The translations under genes were made by a program, and so were the position numbers. The notes beneath the pieces are model-generated. The model was given only the letters and a program-made list of their open reading frames with translations, was not told the origin of the DNA and searched no databases. Below are positions 1 to 10,306 of a stretch of DNA of 55,485 nt, piece after piece. The stretch is from Candidatus Altimarinota bacterium (GTDB lineage: Bacteria > Patescibacteriota > Gracilibacteria > BD1-5 > UBA6164): positions 1-55,485 of the forward strand of contig JAQVDN010000008.1 of NCBI GenBank assembly GCA_028698305.1, in the 5' to 3' direction. Every line of letters begins with the position of its first letter. The first letter of the stretch is position 1.

Positions 1-49
1 TTACTACTATTAGTTCTACTAGGGTAAATGCTTTTTTATTTTTATTCAT
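1..49 (-). CDS. Type IV pilin-like protein, N-terminus only (cut by window edge)
   Basis: Only the first 16 codons are in the window. They read MNKNKKAFTLVELIVV, the class III signal of type IV pilins and pseudopilins: a short basic leader, then the prepilin peptidase site and a hydrophobic helix starting F-T-L-V-E. The Glu at position 5 of the mature chain is present. The rest lies left of the window, so pilin and pseudopilin cannot be told apart. A second gene with the same N-terminus (13064) and PilT (19092) are nearby. Confidence 0.8.
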   Translation of the reverse strand, partial: MNKNKKAFTLVELIVV

Positions 50-61
50 AGTTTTTAGTTT

Positions 62-103
62 AAAATAAATACTAATAAGTAAATTATTAGTATTTATAGT
101 CTT
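62..103. other. AT-rich hairpin between divergent pilin and ung genes
   Basis: The arms aaatactaata and ttattagtattt face each other across a six-base loop. The hairpin lies in the divergent gap between the pilin start (49, minus) and ung (188, plus), so it is more likely an operator or fortuitous palindrome than a terminator. No function is shown by the sequence alone. Confidence 0.35.
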
Positions 104-187
104 TTTACAAGTGTTTTTTTGGTTTTGGATTGATTTTTAATTGTTTTTAGGTTTAATTCTAAATATGTAAAAATAATTTAAATAATA

Positions 188-865
188 ATGAAAATAAATA
201 ATAATTTATGTGATGAATGGTTAAAAATAATTGAAACAGAAATGCATAAACCTTATTTTAAAGAAATAATTAATAAAATAGAAAGTGACAAAGATAATTC
301 TATAGTTATTTATCCAAAAGAAAATATGATATTTAATGCTTTTGAAAAAACAAATTTTAAAGATTTAAAAGTTGTTATCTTGTGACAAGATCCATATCAC
401 TGAGCATGACAAGCACAAGGTTTTTGTTTTTCAGTTCCAGAATGAACAAAACTTCCACCAAGTTTAAAAAATATTTATAAAGAAATAAATAATTCCTTAC
501 AAATAGACAATAAAGATAATTGAGACTTAACTCCTTGGACAAAACAGTGAGTTTTCTTGTTAAATGCAATTCTCACTGTACAAGCTTGAAAACCAGCAAG
601 TCACAGTAAAATTGGTTGGGAAAAATTTACAAATGAAATAATAAAAAACATAAGTGATAAAAAAGAAAATGTAATTTTTCTTTTATGGTGAGCTTTTGCA
701 CAAGGTAAAAAATCACTTATTGATACTAATAGACATATAGTTTTAGAAAGTCCTCATCCATCACCTTTTTCAGCACACAGATGATTTTTATGAAATAATC
801 ATTTCAAAAAGACAAATGAAATACTAAAAAGTTGGTGAAAAAAAGAAATAGATTGGAAAATATAA
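188..865 (+). CDS. ung: Uracil-DNA glycosylase
   Basis: A 225-residue family 1 UDG, close to the usual length, which removes uracil from DNA and starts base excision repair. The water-activating motif GQDPYHGAGQAQGF lies at about residues 66-79; its Asp is the catalytic base. The C-terminal HPSPFSAHR loop with the catalytic His is near residue 197. Both glycines of GQDPYHG that are invariant in the family are written as UGA here, which is strong evidence for the recoding. In the standard code the protein would stop after residue 65. It ends in UAA and runs into a terminator shared with the convergent gene at 1175. Confidence 0.95.
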
Positions 866-867
866 AA

Positions 868-896
868 AAATAAGACTTAAAAGTCTTATTTTTTTA
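868..896. terminator. Bidirectional terminator between ung and MGMT-like gene
   Basis: The stem aataagactt / aagtcttatt is followed by a T-run on the plus strand and preceded by A-rich sequence that gives a T-run on the minus strand. It overlaps the last codons of the minus-strand gene and serves two convergent genes. Confidence 0.75.
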
Positions 897-1175
897 TATA
901 ATAAATTTTTTATCAATAACTCAATTTATTATTTCTATTCCATCTTTTTCTAATTTTTCTATTTTTTCTTCTACTCATCTAATAGTATTATATCAACTTA
1001 TTTTTCAAGTTGAAGCGATAACCTTATAACAAGAAAAAAATTCAGGATTTTTATTGTATCTCATAGTTTGAGAAACCATTCTTGGGTGAACTCAAAAAAT
1101 TTTAGCAATATTTTTGTATGTAGTAACTTTTCACTTTGGTATAGTCAAAAGATAATTAAAAATTTCTTGTTTCAT
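894..1175 (-). CDS. MGMT/Ada C-terminal-like DNA-binding protein
   Basis: A 93-residue protein that matches only the DNA-binding and active-site half of O6-alkylguanine-DNA alkyltransferase. IPKGKVTTYKNIAKIFG at residues 12-28 matches the winged-helix start of the family. NPEFFSCYKVIASTGKISGY follows where MGMT has the PCHRV active site. The acceptor Cys is kept but Pro, His and Arg are Ser, Tyr and Lys. It could therefore be an active alkyltransferase, or a relative of the alkyltransferase-like lesion-recognition proteins, which lack the Cys. It starts one base after the stop of the pyruvyltransferase gene upstream, so the two are probably co-transcribed. Its pairing with ung across the terminator groups two base-repair genes. 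Confidence 0.75.
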
Positions 1176-1176
1176 A

Positions 1177-2307
1177 CTATTTTTTTAATTCATTTAAAAC
1201 TTCATCTGTTTTTGTAGAATAACTAAGTCATATAAAAGGTATTTCATAAACATGACTTAGGATTATAGAATGCAATCTCATAGCTACACAAATATCTATT
1301 TCCTTATTTTTATAAGTTTCATAAACTTCATTCATATCTTGTTTTATTGAAACTCAAGTTTCTCAGACAAAATTTGTTAAAAATAAAAAATCATTTGCTA
1401 GTTCATCACTATCATGGAAACTATGAGGAAGTAAAACAACTTCTGCTCATTGTCATACAAGATAATTTATCACTTCTCTGATTCTTCACTCTTCCATACG
1501 AGAAGATATATTTGATTTTTCTACAAAATAACCTGCTCTAATTGCTAAACCTATTTTTTTTCAAGATAAATCAAAATCACGAAATAAAGTTTTATCAAAA
1601 TGATAAGATGAAACAGTTCAAATTATAGATTTTTTAGTAACAAGCTCTCAATCATCATAAAAAACTGGGTCTTTTTCTATATTAGAGTTTATTCAAAGAG
1701 ATTTTAATAACTCAAAACTATAATTATCTCTAACTTCAATTTTATATGAATTTTTAAATATTTTTTTTACTTTTTTTAGATTTTTAGAAAGATATATATT
1801 ATTTGATTTAGCTCATTCAAAAACTCAACCAATCAAAGATTGGGATTCAGACAGTTTTCATTCGCTAAATCAAAAATTTATATCTTTATTGTATCCTGAA
1901 ATATTTATTCAAACTCTAAAAAAATATACTTTTTTAAAAAACAATCTAAAAAATCTTCTCCTAAATATCCAAGAATCAAGTGGGTTTTTTGTAGATTGAA
2001 CTTCTTCATCATATATGATTCAACCTCCTCAAATAACTATCAAATCTGCTCTAATAGTAGAAAACAAAAAAACAAAAAAATTAACAATATTTCTAAATAT
2101 ATTTCTTTTTTTTCTAATTCATATTGGAAAATACTCACTGTAAACTACATTGTCATCTAAAAAAAATGGATTTTTTTTATCATAAGTAAACACTCTAAAT
2201 TTAGTATCTTCTCAATACTCTTTTTTCAAAAGTTTTATCTCATTTTTTAGTATCAACTCATCTCAAAGGTTTTGTGCTCAAATAGAAGCAAAAATACTTA
2301 TTTTCAT
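1177..2307 (-). CDS. Polysaccharide pyruvyl transferase family protein (CsaB-like)
   Basis: A 376-residue protein of the pyruvyltransferase (CsaB/WcaK) family, which adds ketal-pyruvate to cell-wall polysaccharides. The N-terminus MKISIFASIGAQNLGDELIL has the family's N-x-G-D-x-x-x pattern. A glycine-rich IVIGGGGIIYDE loop is at about residue 90, and the C-terminal CVAMRLHSIILS...IPFIGLSYSTKTDE block (about 340-370) is the most characteristic part. Many of these glycines are UGA. Residues near 160 are encoded by a copy of a short palindromic repeat that also occurs between genes at 15690. In S-layer bacteria such pyruvylation anchors surface proteins, which fits the surface genes further right, but this role is inferred. 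Confidence 0.85.
1814..1870. repeat. Short palindromic repeat, copy A (inside the csaB-like gene)
   Basis: About 57 bases built round ccaatcaaagattggg, an inverted repeat with a short loop, flanked by aaaaactc and cagac/cagttt blocks. It is about 85% identical by eye to the stretch at 15690-15748, which is intergenic. Here it is read through in frame as part of the protein. Confidence 0.7.
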
Positions 2308-2365
2308 CTTTTGTGATTAAATTTAATTTTGAAATTATTATAGAAATAAATTTTAAAAATGCTAG

Positions 2366-4786
2366 TTAAATTAAAAATCAAGCTTTATCTAATATAAATT
2401 TAATTGCATTATCATATTCACAGTAAAGAAATTCTATAAATTGCTTATCCTCAAGTTTTTCTTTATCTGTTTCATGATGTCTTATAGCAAAATCATTATT
2501 CATAACATTATTTCAAAACACATCATAAAGATAGTTTTCTAAAAAAGCTTCTAACTTAGGTTTTCAAGAGCAATGAAAATTTTGTCATATAAAAGATTGA
2601 ACTCTTTGTTTATTATTAGGCTTTCATGATCATACTATATCCAAAAGCTTAGAATAAGTGTCAACTATTTTTTCAAGTCAAATTCTTTTTTCCTCAATAT
2701 CTTTTAAAATAATTTTTTGTCTTGATTCATTAATTAATAATATAAATTCTTTATATGCAGTTTCTTGAGCCTTTCAGTTATATTTATTTTCATTAATTTG
2801 ATAATTATGGATATCTGAGGTTTCCTTAAACGATTTTTGTTTTTGAAACAATTCCCATAAAATAGGTTTTTCTGATGAAGAAATCTTTTCAAGTCACTCA
2901 TTTAATATCCAATCAAAGAAATCTTTTAGTAATTTATTTAACTTTGAAGATGTTTTTGATTCATTATCTAAAACAACATTTAAAACTAAATATAAAAAAT
3001 CTTCTCTTGAAATTATTTTATCATATTCCTCATCTAAATGATTTATACTTGAAAAAACTTTATCTAATAATTTATCTATTTTTCAATTTTCAATTCAAAG
3101 TTTCTCAATATATTTAATTAAAAGTTCAAATTTTGTATAAACTTTATCTCAAAAATTTCTTTTTGTGTCTTCTTTACTAGCATTTAAATATTTATCATAT
3201 TTTTCTTTACATAGTCTAGTTAATCACAAAGTCGAATCATTTTGATAAAGTGATTGAGCTTCTTCATCTGGCATATTTAAAAGAACTTGTAAGGCTTCTT
3301 CTGATGTTACAGGTTCATTTTTACCATTTAACAAATAAAAAATATTTGCTTCTTGATTTTTATGTATTGATTGGATATCTGAATTTTCTCATCTTTGGTT
3401 AAAGATAACAAAACAAAATGGAACCAAAAAATCTTTTTCTATTTCATTTGCAAAAAACAATCTATGATTTCCATCAATTCTCGTAATTTTTGACTTTGCA
3501 GAAGTTTTGATTGAATTAAAATCAATTTGAACTGTCTTTATTTCACTAGATAATCCAGTTAAATCTTTTCTTTTATCTCACTTTATAGAGTTTTCTATTT
3601 TTATAGAATCATCATTTATATATAATCATAAAATAACCTCTGGAAAAAATCTTTTATTTCCAGATTCAATATATTTTTTTATTTTTAGACATCTATCTTT
3701 ATCTTCATTTCTCTGCACTCCTCCATTATCAAAATAAATAACTTTTGAAATATTTGCTAAGTCTTGAATATATGCATATCATCTAATAGTTGTAAAATCT
3801 CATTTTTGCTCATATCATTCAAAAGTATGAATAAAGTTTTTTTCTTCTTTTGAAGTTTTATCAGTAATATCATTTAAAAGAACTGGAAAAATAGTATTTG
3901 TAGTTCATAAAGTGGCTAAAAAATTTTCAGGATTTACTAAAAAAGTATTAAAAGCTGATATTTGATTTTGTACTTTTTTAAACTCTTCTAATTTATCTTT
4001 AGATAATTTTGATATATCATATAATTTTAAAGTTTCTTGAAGTCAGTTAAATATTTCTCAAAAATTTTCTAAAATAGGATTATGTGACATTCAAGAAAAA
4101 GTTTCTTGTAATTTATCTAATTGTTTGAATGTTTCATCATTAATATCAAACAATCAATTTGGCATTATTTGAGGAACAATTTCTTTTAAATCATTTGTAA
4201 CCTTATTCAAATTTTTTGTTAATTCATTAAATCAAGAATTTTGATTTATATTAATTGATAAATTCTTAATTATATCTGCATCATTTTTAAGTATTTCAAT
4301 TTTTTTCTTTAATTTTTCTGAAACATTTTTATTTTCTTCTTTTTTTAAATTAACAAAAATTCATCAATCAACTTCGTTAAAATCATTAATTTTATTTTTA
4401 TCATTTATTAATTTTAGTAATTCTAGTAGTTCTATTTTTTTATCTGCAAATATATCTCTTCAAAAGATATCAAATAAGTATTTTTCATCTTTATCATCAA
4501 TTTGCCAAAATGGAAAATCTTTTAATCTATATTTTAAATAAACAAGCAAATTATCTTCTTTTAAAGGATTTCTTAATGCAAAGATTCAATCTCAAATTCT
4601 AATAAAAGTTGATTTATTTCATTTCATTCTTATATCACTTCAAAGCCTTGAAGACATAGTTAAAATAGGAGTTTTTCAATCTGTATGTAAAATTCCTCTT
4701 TTAAGTCATATTTCAACTATTTCTTTATAGCTAAGATATTCATAATCTTTCAAGATTTTTTTAGCTGCATTAAAAAAATTCGCCAT
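2366..4786 (-). CDS. HARE-HTH and DGQHR-domain protein, candidate defence factor
   Basis: An 806-residue protein. Residues 1-75 look like a HARE-HTH winged helix, a domain found in restriction enzymes and chromatin proteins and proposed to sense modified DNA: a helix with KDYEYLSYKEIVEI, then a GIFALR strand end. A coiled, helix-rich region covers about 110-340. Residues 436-442 read RIDGNHR, matching the DGQHR motif of DndB-like, ParB-related proteins, followed by LVPFCFVIFNQRG and NIFYLLNGKNEPVTSEEA. The C-terminal 300 residues I do not recognise. It is the last gene of a minus-strand island with a toxin-antitoxin pair and an R-M system. The small gene upstream repeats its first 150 residues. 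I infer a defence or DNA-modification role; DndB itself is a regulator in phosphorothioation systems, but no other dnd gene is here. Confidence 0.55.
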
Positions 4787-4803
4787 TTATTCAAATTTAA
4801 TAA

Positions 4804-5247
4804 CTAAAATAAAACTATAACTTGTTTGTTTGAAATCGGTGTAAATGAGTTTATTTTTCAATTATTCTTCAGAGTTTCAAGCATATTTAAAAGAGTGTCA
4901 TTTTCACTAAAAATATCTTTTCAAAAAAGTTCATTTGAATAGTTTATATCATGATGATTTATTTCCCAAAATATAAAAGTTGAAAGTCTGCATTTCAGGA
5001 AGGAATATAAATTCTCTAAATCACTTTCTTTTCTAAGTGCATATTGTTCTAGTCACACTTTTATAAAAGTAGAAGAAGTTTTGTTTGCTTTTATATCTTC
5101 AAGTATTAAGTTATTCAAAAAATCTTCATGATTTATAACATCACTTTCAAAAACTCATTTTGATTTTACAAGTTCAGTTAAAGCATATAGATGAAGATAA
5201 TCATAGTTTTGAAGAGTTTCTTTTGTTGTTTGGATTAGGTTTTGCAT
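4804..5247 (-). CDS. HARE-HTH-only paralogue of the neighbouring DGQHR protein
   Basis: A 147-residue protein that aligns along its whole length with residues 1-150 of the next gene. Shared blocks are NYDYL/DYEYL near residue 14, STFIKVG...YALR/STFIRIG...FALR near 70, FWEINHHD/FWQIDDKD near 95 and LFGKDIF/IFGRDIF near 108. It lacks the DGQHR part. The gap to the larger gene is 17 bases, so they are likely one operon. A truncated copy of the sensing domain could act as regulator or decoy; that is inference. It could also be a simple partial duplication that is decaying, although the reading frame is intact. Confidence 0.7.
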
Positions 5248-5259
5248 AGTTTATTGTTA

Positions 5260-6339
5260 TTAATTTGAAATTTGTAATTGAGATCTTAATTTTTCAAAAG
5301 TTCTATAATCTTTCATCACATATGACAATCTTCCAGCAACTATTCATTCATGAACTCAAACTTGTTTTGCAAAAGAAATAATTGAAGTTTGTGTAAAATC
5401 TCATTTCTGAAAGAATTTATTAAATTCAGTATTTGAAATTAAAGTATTTGTTGAAAAATTATCTGCCTCCATTTCTTTTTCTGCAATATTAGGGTCTTTG
5501 TATCAATTATCAAATTCTAAAAATTCTTCTTTTTTTCAATGTAATAAAATATGTCCTAATTCATGGAAAAATGTAAACCAAAATATATCTGCATATTTTC
5601 ATCTGATAGTTAATTGCAAAACTGGATTATTTCAAATCCATCTTGTAGCTCAATTTACATAAGTTTTTGTAATATATGGAGAGTAAACAACTTTTACTCA
5701 ACATTCTGCACATATTTTTACAATTTTTTCTCAAAAATTTTTCTCCCTAGTTAGACTTCTGAGTTCTCACAATTTTGATTTTAATTTTAATTTATCAAAT
5801 TCTTGAACTTGAGATTTTCTTGATTCTAATTCTCAATATCTTAGCCAAGCAGAGACATTTTCTGCAGATATTTTTTCACAATCAGTTTTTCTATATGCAA
5901 CTCAAAAAATATTTCAGATATTTCATAATTCTGAAACTCAAAAAAAGCTTCTAAGTCAAATAATCTTATCTTGCCAAGAGTCAAATCACTCAATTATATT
6001 ATTTTTCACTAAATCAAGATAAGAAAATTTTCATAAAATTTCCTTATCTTTTTCTAAAGATTCATTCTCTTTTATTTTCGCTAAATCAACATCATAATTT
6101 AATTGCAAGTTATTCCAAAAAATTGCTGGAGCTATATCTTTTGGGAAAACTTTTTCAAGTTTTAATGCTGTTTCTGGAGTAATTGGAGATACTCACTTTA
6201 TGATATCAACAATATGTTTTTCACTCATTCAAATTCTATTTGATAAGTCTTTTTGACTTATATGAAATGTTTCCAAAAAATCTTTTAAACTTACTCAAGG
6301 ATGAATAACCCAATCTGGGAGAAACTTTACTTTTACCAT
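5260..6339 (-). CDS. HTH (HigA-like) plus ImmA/IrrE metallopeptidase antitoxin
   Basis: A 359-residue protein. Residues 1-70 form an XRE-type helix-turn-helix of the HigA kind (HPGVSLKDFLETFHISQKDL, then the recognition helix SEKHIVDIIKG). Near residue 258 FFHELGHILLH gives the HExxH zinc-binding site of the ImmA/IrrE (DUF955) peptidases, with a downstream EKEMEADNFS that supplies the third ligand region. This HTH-peptidase architecture is known for HigA-like antitoxins and phage repressor-cleaving proteins. It follows the HigB-type toxin gene by 19 bases, in the toxin-first order typical of higBA. Expected role: repress the operon and neutralise the toxin. Confidence 0.85.
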
Positions 6340-6358
6340 AATAATACAAATTAAAAAA

Positions 6359-6709
6359 CTAATGGTAATCAATCAAATCTATAATTTCTATTTCTGTAAT
6401 AGATTTAAACAATTCTAAATTTTCAAAGTCATTACAAACATCCTCTCAATTTATATTTTTTATTACAAATCTGAGTCAATAAGTTTTATCTCAAGATTTT
6501 GTATAAATTGCCATTGTTCAACTTCTTTTTCATGATAATGTATGAAGTCAATACATTGGATTAAGTTTGATAGGATAAAGATTTTCAAAAGCTTTTATTT
6601 CACTCAATGTTTTTTGAATATAAAATGCTTTATCTTTATATTTTTGCTTTAACTTTTTTTCATTTTCGCAAAGTTTTTGCAAAGATAAGGTTTTAAATGT
6701 CACTTCCAT
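6359..6709 (-). CDS. higB: HigB/RelE-type toxin
   Basis: A 116-residue RelE-superfamily protein. The middle IKLNPMYGLHTLSGKRSGTM matches the HigB pattern of N-x-x-G-x-H-x-L-x-G-x-R-x-G, and the end EIEIIDLIDYH matches the family's C-terminal strand with the conserved D-Y-H. HigB toxins cut mRNA on the ribosome. The gene is first in the pair, before the HTH-peptidase antitoxin. A clean promoter lies directly upstream, with the -10 only about 13 bases before the ATG, so the mRNA leader is very short. Confidence 0.85.
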
Positions 6710-6721
6710 TTTTGTTTGATA

Positions 6722-6750
6722 ATAGTATATTATTTTTACGATAAAGTCAA
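6722..6750 (-). promoter_or_regulatory. Promoter of the toxin-antitoxin pair
   Basis: On the minus strand TTGACT (6750-6745) and TACTAT (6727-6722) are separated by 17 bases. The toxin ATG follows at 6709, leaving a leader of roughly six bases. Confidence 0.55.
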
Positions 6751-6780
6751 ATTTTAATTAACCTTATAGGTAAATTATTT

Positions 6781-8133
6781 TTATAAATCCTTACCTTCTA
6801 AAATCATCCTCTTTATTTTCTCATCCAAATCAATTTTTAATTTTTCAATTCTTTCTTCAATTATTTTAGATTTATTTTTTATATTATTAATTCAATTAAG
6901 AATTTCTATTTGTAAATCCAAATTATTTGGTAATGGAAAAGAAAAACTTAAAAATTCCTTAGAATTTATATTTGGTTGTCATGCAAACCTTTCTAATGTT
7001 CTAAGCCAATTATTATAATAACTTGTTTTTGTTATTTCATATAACAATTCAGGAACTATTTTATTTTCATCTAATAAAAACTTAATTAAATATCAAGCGT
7101 AAACAGCTTTTCAATAAGCTTCTTTATATAAAAAAGTTTTTCAAATAGTTCATCAAGTTCTTGCAATTAAAAAATCATTTTCTTTTAAAACATATTTTTC
7201 TTCAAATTTTTCAACAGTAACCCAAACATCATCTCTTAAATTTCATTTATCGTCAATATCAGTAATTCTTATATATCTATAATCTTTTTCTTTATTTCAA
7301 CTTACTGAAGGCTTATTTGATCAATATAAAGGGGCTCAAGATGAAATATCTTTTACAGAAAAAATATTATATTTATTACTAATAGTTCATTCATTTAAAA
7401 GATTAAAATTTATATCCCACCTTTCTAAATCCTCATATCCAACACAAAAAAACTTCTTTTTTTCTTTTTGTTCTATTTCTATTCAAAGCTCTTTCATCAA
7501 ATATATATCAACTTCTTTTTCAAGATTTTGATTTTCATTTTCTAAAAATACTATTTCATTTTTTATATCATTATATGTTTTTACTATTTTTTCTTGAATT
7601 TCTAAAGGAGGTAATGGAATTTCTAAATCTAAAAACTCATCAATCATAATTGGTTTTCTTCAAGTTGTTCAAACACTTTTTGATTTTAAGATATTTAAGA
7701 AAAAATCTTGAGATAAAAGAACATCAAAATAATTTATATCTAATTTTTTTTGATCAATATTATCAAAAGAAACAAAACTTCATGTAATAATTCATCAGTC
7801 TAAATAATCTGGAATTATTCCAAAAGCTCAGTCTTTTGCATCAATTTTTGATAATATAAATTGTCAGGCTTTTACTTTAAATTGAGGTCTTGTTTTTATA
7901 TCTTTTCATTTTTGTTCTCATCTTAATATTACTCCTTTATGATAAATCTTAATAGTTATTTGTTTATATAATTTTTCATCTTCTAAAGATATATTTTCTC
8001 TATTATTTGTTAATAATTTTCATATTTTAATAAACTCAAAATTAGTCTTTCAAAAAGCTCTTAAAAAAGCATAAGATTTAGGATCCCATCTGTTTTTTAA
8101 CTTCTCGTATGGTAATAAAAAAGTACTCAACAT
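6781..8133 (-). CDS. hsdS: Type I-style specificity subunit HsdS
   Basis: A 450-residue protein with two target-recognition regions separated by conserved helices. The first half ends in EFLDLEIPLPPLEIQEKIVKTY and a run of charged helix (about residues 165-220). The same theme recurs at the C-terminus with LPNNLDLQIEILN and a final helix ending KRMILEGKDL. That two-fold TRD-helix layout is the HsdS hallmark; the subunit sets the bipartite DNA target. The stop of the methylase gene upstream and the ATG here are one base apart, so translation is probably coupled. Many UGA codons fall in this gene. Confidence 0.85.
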
Positions 8134-8134
8134 A

Positions 8135-10183
8135 TTATTTTCCTTGATAATGAAATAATTCTTTTTCAAATTTCTTATATTCTTCTATAACCAAAGGTAA
8201 TTCGTTTCCTTCAACATCATTGGCACCTGTTGAAGTAATTCAAGAATTTGTAACTTCAGCCATAAAAATAGGATAATTAAAAGATTTTTTTAGTTCTTTT
8301 TTTGCTTGTATAACAAGTTCTTCTATCAGTCATTTTAATTCTGATTTTAAAATCTTTTTTCTATCTTTATCAGCTTTTTTTATTTTTTCTTCAAAATCTT
8401 TTTCTATTTTTTTTATTTCCTTATTATATCTTCAATAAACTTCATTTGAAAGGTTTACATAATTTAATTTTTCTTCTTCACTAAATTTTTGTATAAATAA
8501 TATACTCGATTTTACACTTGCTTTTGATGAAATAAAAGTCTCAACAGGAAGTGAAACAACAGCCAAAATTTTTGCTTTTCACTCTGTAAACTCTCTTACA
8601 TATTGTAAACTTGGATTATTTAAAATTCACTCTGGCAATACTACTCCAATTTTCCCTCATGGAACAAGTAAATTCAAACATCTTTCTATAAAAAGTATTT
8701 CTGTTTTTTGACTTGATTTTCATGCTGATAATTTGTATTTTGGTAAAACTGGTGTTTCTCAGACTTCATCAAAAACACTCGCTCAAAATGGAGGATTTGT
8801 AATAACAAAATCAAACCTATTTTCTTCTATTTGAGCCACATTTAAAAGTCAATCATGATGATGTACTCAACCATGTCCATCTCAGTGCATGATCATATTC
8901 ATTTTACTCGTTCTTGCCATACGGCTATTTTTATCAGTTCAATAAATACATTTTGTAGCTAAATACCATTCTCTTTCTTCAAGTTCTTTGTTAAGTATTA
9001 CAAATTCTTCATTGAGTCTTTTTGCTTTTTCTTCATCTGATAAATTTAATGATTCTATTTTCTCTCTTACTTTATCTTTTTTTTCTTGTATATCATCTTC
9101 TATTTGTCATAATATTGTTTGAAATGCTCTTATCAAAAAACCTCCAGATCATGAAGCTGGATCAATAATTTTATCTTTTTCTTTTACTTCTAAAAAATCA
9201 ACGATAAAATCAACAACACTTCTTGGAGTAAAAAATTGTCAGATTTCTCATCTAAAAGTTTGACCTAAAAATTTTTCAAAAGCAATTCATTTTATATCAT
9301 CTCAAGTTTTTGAAAGATTGTATTTTTCTAGTTTACTTACTATATCTTTAAAAGTACTATCTTTGATTTTTATTCTTTCGTTGTCTTCAAAAAGTTTATC
9401 TTCTCTAAAATTTTGTTTTGTATTCTCAAACATGAATTGTATGTAACTCATTGAGCCAAATTTTACCGGATCACTTTGTACTAAACTTGGTTTAATAATC
9501 TTATCAAAATTTTCTTCTTGTTCTTCTATGAATTTTTTTGTAAATATTTTTCAGTATTTATCTTGTCTTTCAAAATTGATTTTAATAAATAATAGTTTAC
9601 TTATCTCATCAAAAGCAGAAGCAGGATCCAAAGCATCTCTATTTCTAATAGAATTATGACAATTTTTTAAAAGATTAGTAAATTCCTCTCTTGAAAATGC
9701 TTTTGTTTCTGTTAAAAGTTGATTGATTTCTTTTTCTGTTGCATGAACATCAGGAATATTTAAAATTTCTTCTGGCAAGTTTGGTAAAACATCATCAATA
9801 ACTTGAAAAAATCTTGTTTCTTTTGAATTGTGTGTAACAAAAAACTTAGCTCCAGCCCATGAAGCATAATTCATACCTTGATAATAGTCTTTTTCTCTTA
9901 TAACTACATTATCTGATTTACATTCTACAACAATTAATGGTTTTTTTCTTGCTTTTCTATCTTCTTCACTTCTCCAAACTAAAATATCTGCTCTTGCTCT
10001 TCAAGTTCCACGGTCGCTATTTGTAAGAGAAAACTCTTGTTCCATTTGTTCTATTTTATATCAATAGTCTTTTATCAAAACTTGAATATATTTTTGTCTC
10101 ACTTCTTCTTCTGGGGTTAAAATAAGCCAATCATTTTTTAAAGGACAAAATATTTTATTATCTTTGATTTGAATTCAAGTCAT
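8135..10183 (-). CDS. N6-adenine DNA methylase fused to a PD-(D/E)XK nuclease domain
   Basis: A 682-residue protein. Residues 1-110 match the N-terminal nuclease region of HsdR: RADILVW at about 60 and PLIVVECKSD near 86 supply the D and E-x-K of a PD-(D/E)XK site. The middle is an HsdM-type methylase. FTPRSVVDFIVDFL starts the SAM region near 320, IDPASGSGGF is motif I and FVITNPPFGAS near 460 is motif IV. A coiled C-terminus follows. No HsdR translocase is present. Nuclease and methylase in one chain with a separate HsdS matches the BcgI-like type IIB arrangement better than type I. The gene starts the operon; hsdS overlaps its end. Confidence 0.85.
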
Positions 10184-10279
10184 ATTTTAAAATTTAAAAC
10201 AAATAATTAATATAAATATATTTAAAACAAATAATAAAGCAAAAAAATAATATATTTTATATACAATATATATACTAAT

Positions 10280-10306
10280 AGTTTTTACTTGCTCTGGTAA
10301 AAACTA
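10280..10306 (-). terminator. Hairpin at the end of comM
   Basis: On the minus strand AGTTTTTAC and GTAAAAACT pair over an eight-base loop, directly overlapping the stop codon. The T-run after it is interrupted, so this is a moderate call. Confidence 0.5.
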
